Assembly (NCBI RefSeq): GCF_910594005.1
Contig: NC_057815.1
Span: forward strand, 81,019,552-81,083,551
Direction of reading: 5' to 3'
Length of the DNA: 64,000 nt
From: Cervus elaphus
Taxonomy: Eukaryota; Chordata; Mammalia; Artiodactyla; Cervidae
Below are positions 57,601 to 64,000 of the stretch, one piece after another; position 1 is the stretch's first letter, and each line of letters begins with the position of its first letter. A model generated the notes under the pieces. It had not been told where the DNA came from. It made no database searches and saw nothing but the letters and a program-made list of their open reading frames with translations. A program made the translations under genes and the position numbers.

Positions 57601-58504
57601 ACTGGCATTGTTATCCTTATTCTGTGACAAATGTGTGCCCAGAGAGGTAAATAATCTTTATTTAGGACACATACTGAAGGCGATCTACTCCCATTTCAGT
57701 ACTTTCCCTCAGTATTATCAAGCCAATGTGAAAAATAAACCAATTCATGATCTTTTTCAGTAACAATGGGAATACACAGATATCCTTTGAGGGCAGAATT
57801 CTAGGTAGTTGTTTAGTCAAATCACTGTGTGCTGAAGCAACTTTTTACATTAGTGTGTCAAAACAGTGCTAGCTTTCTTGTCCTTTGCAAGATTCATCCA
57901 GGTAGCTCTTTGTAAAAGCTCTGGAATTCTGAGGCTCAGAGGAAGAGATAAAGAAGAAAGTGAAATTTGTTGAGCTAAATGAAACACCAGATAAAAGCAA
58001 ACAGAAAAATGCCATCAGTTCAGAGAATAAACAGTGTGTTTATCCTGATGTTTGTTCTTGAATGCCTTAAACTAGGGTACAAATTGAATCTCCGTTCCCT
58101 TTATTATCCTTTGTTGACAGCAGATGTTGGGAACATTAAATCAGTCAGAGTTCTTGTGGGGGAATAGGTTAGCTGATCCTTCCCAATGATTGACATCCTT
58201 GAGTTTCAGGGAATTGACTGATGGAGAGATGATCTAGTTTTGTGACTCTGAGGTTTTCATATTGATAGTGTCATGGACTTTGCATTGGTTATGTGTGGCT
58301 GGCTGCACTTGATTTTTTTCCCCTTAAGAACAGGATTATGCAGTAAGTGGGGAAAACAATGAAAGCTTAAACAGCAATAATGGCCTTTTCTCCTAATAAT
58401 GACATTAATTTTTTTAATGTGTTCTGAAATGCACATTAGCCATGTAGTTACCGATTAAGCCATTATGTTGTGTTATAAAATATTCTTTTATAAAATAGAT
58501 AATA
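57601..58504. other. Unique DNA
   Basis: No repeat or coding signal was recognised. Confidence 0.5.
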
Positions 58505-58695
58505 TGTCAGGGATTCACTTTGGCAGTGTGGAAAGAACATAGGAGGATGAAGATATGAGTTCTAGACTTAGTTATGTGACTAACAAGGTGACTTTGGAGA
58601 TGGAAATAACTTGAACTTTCTGAATCTCATTTTCCACATCTGTGAAATAAGAGCTAAACAACCTCTAAGGGGTCTTTGAACTGTAAAATTAAAAG
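58505..58695 (+). repeat. MIR-family SINE relic
   Basis: 'gtgactaacaaggtgacttt', 'gaatctcattttccacatct' and 'gtgaaataagagctaaacaa' follow a forward MIR-type core and tail. Confidence 0.55.
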
Positions 58696-59689
58696 GAGAA
58701 AAATCTGGGATTCTGTTATCTCAATTTTAATGTTAGCCCTTTATTGTGCTAATTTCTGGAAGCAGAAATAACTACCAACAGAACTCTTTTTATCAGTATT
58801 TTACCATATGGAGTTATTTTTGTTGGACATGATTTGGTAACCTAGTTATTTCAGTTTCTGTAACACTGAACTATATAATAATAAACACAATAGATTATCA
58901 CAATATCTGGTAAGAATTTTCTGCCCTTTTCCAGAAATTGAAGATAATTATTTGCTTGTACCTGGACTGTCACATAATTCTGTGTCAACAGTAAGAATAA
59001 TTAGTCCCCAATTTTTTAAATGGGCTGTGTTTTAAGCATGCATTTTTAAACAGTCCCCCATGGTAGTTTTGTTGTGAATGATGGATGGCTTTTATTTTAA
59101 AAACTAAGTCATGTTGAGATGCAAGTGAAATAGCAACACTGTTAGACATAGGAGTCTTACAATTTTGAGGGTTTCGGTTTTATTTTGTGACTACTCCTCT
59201 TCCTGATTCTATAAATAAAGATGAAAATAGAAATACCCTCAATATCCTCCAGGACTCTATTGAAGTCAATGCTCAGTTTATTAGTCATTATTAATCATCA
59301 TATGCTAATTTACACAAACAGATAGGTGGATAGATGGATGGATGGCTAGATAGATAATAGATGGTCAAATGTATGGAAAATTACCTGAGTTTAATTTAGA
59401 CAAAAAAATGTCCGCACCACCCAGTTTATAAATATTTGTATTTTATTTGTTTTAGGTCTTTTTTTTAAACCTATATTATAACCTTACTACTAAAGTTGAA
59501 GCCTCCCTTTAACTCCTTGGGGTATCTATCTCATTTCCTTCCTTGCCTCCCCATTGCAAACCCCATCTAAAAAGTGTTATGAATTACTCAACACCTACAA
59601 GCCATGTAAATACTGTATTTTTTTCAAGTTTTTATTTTAATTAAGATTATCTTTCTGGGTACATCCTTATTATTATTATTTAGTGGATA
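58696..59689. other. Unique AT-rich DNA with a GATA/GATG-type repeat
   Basis: An imperfect (GATA/GATG)n tract lies at about 59320-59364. Nothing else was recognised. Confidence 0.5.
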
Positions 59690-59795
59690 AAATCCAGGAA
59701 TGCTGCCAAACATACTCCATAGGACAGCCCCCACAACAAAGAATAATTAAGACTGAAATACCCCCAGACACTACTGAAGTTGAGAAACTCTGATT
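59690..59795 (+). repeat. MER5A hAT-Charlie DNA transposon relic
   Basis: 'aggaatgctgccaaacatac', 'ggacagcccccacaacaaag' and the end 'gaagttgagaaactctg' match the right half of MER5A, an ancient nonautonomous hAT element. Confidence 0.85.
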
Positions 59796-60299
59796 AGCCA
59801 AATTAAGTATTTTTATTTTATTGTATTATACTAATTGAATTGAAATGCTGAATATGTACAATTAAGGGGGAAAAGCAGTCATTTCACATCATCTTGCTTC
59901 TCTCAGATTGAGAAACCATAGTGCCTCTAACTTGTGAAGGAAAAAAACAGTATGTGAAAACATTATTGATAAGCACCTGTCCATATATACCTTGGAGAAC
60001 ATTCTAAATTTTAAATTAGGAGTGGTTTCCACCGCCCCGCCCCCCCCCCCCCGCCACTCTTGCTTTTAGCGAGAAAGTTGCTGTTTCATATTTAACTTTC
60101 TGTAAGTATCTACTTTAATGTAACTGTCAAAATGTGTTAATTTCTTAACAGTCAAAAATATTATGTGCTCTTTTATGGTATTAACTGTTGTTTATTTTTC
60201 CCCCTCATTTGTGTCAACATCTGGATGTGTGAGAAAATAGTTCCTAATTTACAGAAATGCTGGTTAATTTCACTACTCAAACATACTTTGAAACAATTT
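59796..60299. other. Unique DNA with a poly(C) run
   Basis: A C-rich tract lies at about 60029-60055, including a 13-bp C run. No coding signal. Confidence 0.5.
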
Positions 60300-60560
60300 T
60301 TATATTTTATTTAGGTATAATTTAAATACCATAAAATTACCTCAGTTAAAGTGTACACTTTCAGTGATTTTTTTACTAAGTTGCACAGTCATCACCATAA
60401 TCCAGTTTTAGGATATTATTATTATCTTAATAAGATCGCTCATATCCATTTACAGTTAATCCCTATCCATTCATCCCAGTCCCTGTTAGGCAGCTACCAA
60501 TCTATTTTCTGTTTCCATGGATTTACCTTATGTAGTATTGGAAATCCTTTGTTCAGTTCT
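60300..60560 (-). repeat. Old L1 (L1M) 3' UTR relic
   Basis: 'ttaaagtgtacactttcagt', 'cacagtcatcaccataatcc' and 'caatctattttctgtttcca' match the L1M 3' UTR in reverse, similar to that at 4.5 kb. A 136-codon open frame (60351-60761) across it is accidental. Confidence 0.75.
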
Positions 60561-60984
60561 TCTCTATCACAAGAATATTTTAGGACACCTGTAAACAGAA
60601 CATCACAAAAATTGTCATCCTTGAAGAAACTAGAGGAATTCTATATTCCGTTGCAACAGTCTTCCTCTTTCATTATTCTTAGAACAAATAACATAGAATT
60701 CTGTTCTGTTATTGAATGTGCTGAATCACAATTTCAAACAATTAAAGGAAAAAAAAATTGAGACATAAATAAAACCTGCTAATAAATTGTACAGGTTACA
60801 ATAAACCTCTTCAAGTTATCAAAGTTTACCCTTAAATAATATTCTGCATGTTATAGCAGTTTGTTTCCATATACTACTTCTCATCATTTGACTTCTCACG
60901 TGTTATGAATCTCATAGGAAGTTTTATGATTCTCTTGACTTCACTTTGTCAGTAGTTGTATGTACACACATACACACACACACA
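60561..60984. other. Unassigned DNA
   Basis: A short CA-rich run lies at about 60963-60984. Otherwise nothing was recognised. Confidence 0.45.
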
Positions 60985-61339
60985 AGCATATGTGTGCAAT
61001 GAAACAGGATCTTTCATCTCCACCCATGTATTCTCTCTTTCTGATGCTCTTCATTTCTTCCTTCAGGGACCGTGTTGTGTCTGATGTTATTTCCCTTAGT
61101 CTGAAGAACTTCTAGGATTTACGGCAGTGCAGATATATTTAAGATAATTGTCTCAGTTTTTAGGTTGTCTGAAAAGTGTGATTTTTTTTCGTATCAAAGA
61201 TATAAATTGTGTTTTTAGCATTCTCAGTAGACAGGATTTTTTTTTCCTTTTTAGGAAAAAATTTTAATGATATTCCATTGTCTTCTTGCCTTCATTTTTT
61301 TTCTGTATGAATCAAGCTATCTGCATTATCTGTATTAGA

Positions 61340-62120
61340 AATCTGCCACATAGCATTGTTGCTTACTGTAAATTTAGTGGCTTAAAACAACATAGATGTG
61401 TGTGTGTGTGTGTGTGTGCGTGGCGGGGTATAATTACTTCACAATGGTTTGCTTGTCTGCTGTACAGTGAAGTGAGTCAGGTACATGTATACATATATCC
61501 CCTCCTTCCTGGACCCCCCTCTGCATCCCACCCGTCTAGGTCATCACAGAGCGCCCTGAGCTGAGCTTGCTAGGCTTATAACAGCAGGCTCCCACTAGCT
61601 AGCTGTTTTACACACGGCCATGAAACAACATAGATTTTTCGCCTCACAGTTTCTGTGGGTTAGGAGTCCGAGCAGGGCTTAGGATCCTGTGTGTTAGCAT
61701 CTCTCAGAACTGCCATCAAGGCGTTTGCCCCGATTGAGGCATCATCTGAGGTTCAACTGGGAACAAATCCACGTCTCAGCTCCTGAGGCGGTTGAAATCA
61801 TCCGATTCCTTGTGCGCTGTCAGACGGACGGCCTCAGGATTTCGCTAGCTGTTGGCAGGATGCTGCCCTCAGTTTCCTGATGTGTGATCTTTTCAACATG
61901 CCTGCCTCTTAAAATTCTCCTAGCAATACAAACGTTGTAATCTCATGTAACCTAATCATACAGCCTAATAACATGTTCATAGTCACATATTGTGTATCCT
62001 GTCATCTTTTTCATGGTCTGTGGTTTAGAAGCGCATTACAGACCCTGCCCGCACTCAAGGGGAGAGGACCAGTGAGTGAATAAGACACGCGGATCTTGGC
62101 CATCATCGGAGAGTTTGGTC
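61340..62120. repeat. Mammalian interspersed repeat, family uncertain, CpG-rich
   Basis: 'gtggcttaaaacaacataga', 'cctcacagtttctgtgggtt' and, near the right end, 'cactcaaggggagagga' recall a common mammal-wide repeat. About 17 CpG sites remain in the ~470 bp right of the nested L1, more than in any other stretch of the window. Confidence 0.45.
61398..61621 (-). mobile_element. Short L1 3' UTR insertion with 13-bp TSD and (TG)n tail
   Basis: 'ggtataattacttcacaatg', 'tcatcacagagcgccctgag' and 'tataacagcaggctcccact' are reverse ruminant L1 3' UTR. A perfect 'aaacaacatagat' flanks it (61385-61397 and 61623-61635). Where the poly(T) should be there is a (TG)n microsatellite of about 20 bp. Confidence 0.9.
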
Positions 62121-62231
62121 ACAGATATCTCCCTTTTGCTGTTTCATGTGTATAATGTGTTTTTGCCGGTATATACTCTCTAGGTTTTCCTTCATGATTT
62201 ATTTTTCTCAGCAGTTTCACTATGTGTCTTT

Positions 62232-63927
62232 TTTTTTTTTGGCCAAGAAAATCCCATTATTTATTTATTTATTATTATTATTTTTTATTTTTTTCCATTT
62301 ATTTTTATTAGTTGGAGGCTAATTACTTTATAATATTGTAGTGGTTTTTGCCATACATTGACATGAATCAGCCATGGATTTACATGTGTTCCCCATCCCG
62401 ATCCCCTCTCCCGCCTCCCTCTCCATCCCATCCCTCTGGGTCTTCCCAGTGCACCAGGCCCGAGCACTTGTCTCATGCATCCAACCTGGGCTGATGATCT
62501 GTTTCACCCTTGATAGAATACTTGTTTCAATGCTATTCTCTCAGAACATCCCACCCTCGCCTTCTCCCACAGAGTCCAAAAGTCTGTTCTGTACATCTGT
62601 GTCTCTTTTTCTGTTTTGCATATAGGGTTATCGTTACCATCTTTTTAAATTCCATATATATGCATTAGTATACTGTATTGGTCTTTATCTTTCTGGCTTA
62701 TTTCACTCTGTATAATGGGCTCCAGTTTCATCCATCTCATTAGAACTGATTCAAATGAATTCTTTTTAATGGCTGAGTAATATTCCATGGTGTATATGTA
62801 CCACAGCTTCCTTATCCATTCGTCTGCTGATGGGCATCTAGGTTGCTTCTATGTCCTGGCTATTATAAACATTGGTGCGATGAACATTGGGGTGCATGTG
62901 TCTCTTTCAGATCTGGTTTCCTTGGTGTGTATGCCCAGGAGTGGGATTGCTGGGTCTTATGGCAGTTCTATTTTCAGTTTTTAAAGAAATCTCCACACTG
63001 TTTTCCATAGTGGCTGTACTAGTTTGCATTCCCACCAACAGTGTAAGAGGGTTCCCTTTTCTCCACACCCTCTCCAGCATTTATTGCTTATAGACTTTTG
63101 GATAGCAGCCATCCTGACTGGCATGTAATGGTACCTTCTTGAGGTTTTGATTTGCATTTCTCTGATAATGAGTGATGTTGAGCATCTTTTCATGTGTTTG
63201 TTAGCCATCTGTATGTCTTCTTTGGAGAAATGTCTGTTTAGATCTTTGGCCCATTTTTTGATTGGGTCATTTACTTTTCTGGAATTGAGCTGCAGGAGTT
63301 GCTTGTATATTTTTGAGATTAATCCTTTGTCTGTTTCTTCACTTGCTGTTATTTTCTCCCATTCTGAAGGCTGTCTTTTCACCTTGCTTATAGTTTCCTT
63401 TGTTGTGCAAAAGCTTTTAAGTTTCATTAGGTCCCATTTGTTTATTTTTTCTTTTATTTCCAATATTCTGGGAGGTGGGTCATAGAGGATCCTGCTGAGA
63501 TTTATGTTGGAGAGTGTTTTGGCTATGTTCTCCTCTAGGAGTTTTATAGTCTCTGGTCTTATATTTAGATCTTTAATCCATTTTGAGTTTATTTTTGTGT
63601 ATGGTGTGAGAAAGTTTTCTAGTTTCCTTCTTTTACAAGTGGTTGACCAGTTTTCCCAGCACCACTTGTTAAAGAGATTGTCTTTTTTCCATTGTATATT
63701 CTTGCCTCCTTTGTCGAAGATAAGGTGTCCCTAGGTATGTGGATTTATCTCTGGGCTTTCTATTCTGTTCCATTGATCTATATTTCTGTCTTTGTGCCAG
63801 TACCATACTGTCTTGATGACTGTGGCTTTGTAGTAGAGTCTGAAGTCAGGCAGGTTGATTCCTCCAGTTCCATTCTTCTTTCTCAAGATTGTTTTGGCTA
63901 TTTGAGGTTTTTTGTATTTGGTATTTG
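62232..63927 (-). mobile_element. Ruminant L1, 1.7 kb, 5' truncated, 13-bp TSD
   Basis: Reverse L1 from the 3' UTR ('tattagttggaggctaatta', 'catgaatcagccatggattt') through the last third of ORF2 to 63927. A perfect 'actatgtgtcttt' flanks it (62219-62231 and 63928-63940). Beyond the normal 3' end (about 62275-62290) there are about 45 extra bases before the terminal poly(T), a possible 3' transduction. Confidence 0.92.
62981..63463 (-). pseudogene. L1 ORF2 C-terminal fragment with zinc-knuckle-like motif
   Basis: A 160-codon open frame from the C-terminal part of L1 ORF2. It includes NKWDLMKLKSFCTTKETISK, KRQPSEWEKI, a KKWAKDLNRHFSKEDIQMAN segment and an intact C-X3-C-X7-H-X4-C motif (CWRGC...HCWWEC). 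In intact elements ORF2 supplies endonuclease and reverse transcriptase, and this domain helps bind RNA. The frame ends at 62981-62983, where a lysine codon expected after WRFL is TAA by one substitution. Downstream L1 coding (Y-I-Y-T-M-E-Y-Y-S-A-I-K region) continues after the stop. Upstream domains are missing, so it is inactive. Confidence 0.93.
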
Positions 63928-64000
63928 ACTATGTGTCTTTATTCTAGTTAGAGTTTGCTGAGCTAGTAAGATCTGTGGACTATACAGTCTTTTACAAAAT

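Larger units (their letters stand above)
60985..64000 (-). repeat. Ancient L1-type 3' region hosting several nested insertions
   Basis: Reverse L1-like phrases 'gtgttgtgtctgatgttatt' (61071 on), 'cccttagtctgaagaacttc', then 'tctcagcagtttcactatgt' (about 62206) and 'gtggactatacagtc' near the window end form one interrupted host element. Between them lie an LTR-like repeat (about 61340-62120), a small L1 piece (61398-61621) and a 1.7-kb L1 (62232-63927). Confidence 0.6.

Noticed and set aside
60351..60761. 136-codon open frame
   Set aside because: It begins in an L1M 3' UTR relic in the antisense direction and has no protein family features.
1..64000. CRISPR arrays, bacterial operons, phage or defence systems
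   Set aside because: The repeats are dispersed mammalian retroelements and simple repeats. There are no regularly spaced direct repeats with unique spacers and no prokaryotic gene organisation.

Overview
This window is nuclear DNA from a ruminant, almost certainly a bovid. The evidence is the repeat content: BovB (RTE-clade) LINEs, tRNA-headed Bov-tA SINEs, BOV-A2 SINEs, older CHR-type artiodactyl SINEs and ruminant-type L1s, lying on a background of mammal-wide MIR, L2, MER5A and L1M relics. The sequence does not decide which bovid. Base composition is AT-rich and CpG-poor, as expected for intergenic or deep intronic DNA.

I found no cellular protein-coding gene, exon, tRNA or rRNA gene that I can support. 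The only open reading frames with recognisable proteins are dead pieces of retrotransposon genes. These are BovB endonuclease/reverse transcriptase (about 16.9-19.4, 20.6-22.2, 25.2-26.4, 28.8-29.6, 32.6-33.3 and 53.1-53.4 kb) and L1 ORF2 (about 4.4-5.8, 27.8-28.3 and 62.2-63.9 kb). All are 5' truncated, frameshifted or interrupted by stops.

Layout: 0-10.9 kb is mostly unique DNA with MIR/L2 relics and an old L1M carrying a nested SINE. 11-16 kb holds SINEs, including a two-unit SINE inside an L1. 16.9-33.3 kb is a BovB-rich stretch with five copies, one forward, three reverse and one partly inverted. 33.9-43.3 kb is SINE-rich and has three segments that look like endogenous-retrovirus LTR remnants. 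43.9-50 kb holds L2/L1/MIR relics. 50-55 kb has younger SINEs and an L1 broken by a BovB. 55-60 kb is mostly unique. 60.3-64 kb is a nested stack of L1 insertions.

No undescribed multi-gene system is visible. The points of interest are retrotransposition products whose structure can be read directly: a BovB copy apparently joined to about 245 bp of unrelated sequence inside one target-site duplication (TSD); a BovB with an internal inversion (twin-priming signature) and an 11-bp TSD; an A-rich-tail-only insertion with an 18-bp duplication; an L1 with a possible 3' transduction; a SINE dimer sharing one TSD; an inverted SINE pair; and two local CpG/G-rich patches. Family names are from memory of consensus sequences, and exact subfamilies need a RepeatMasker run.
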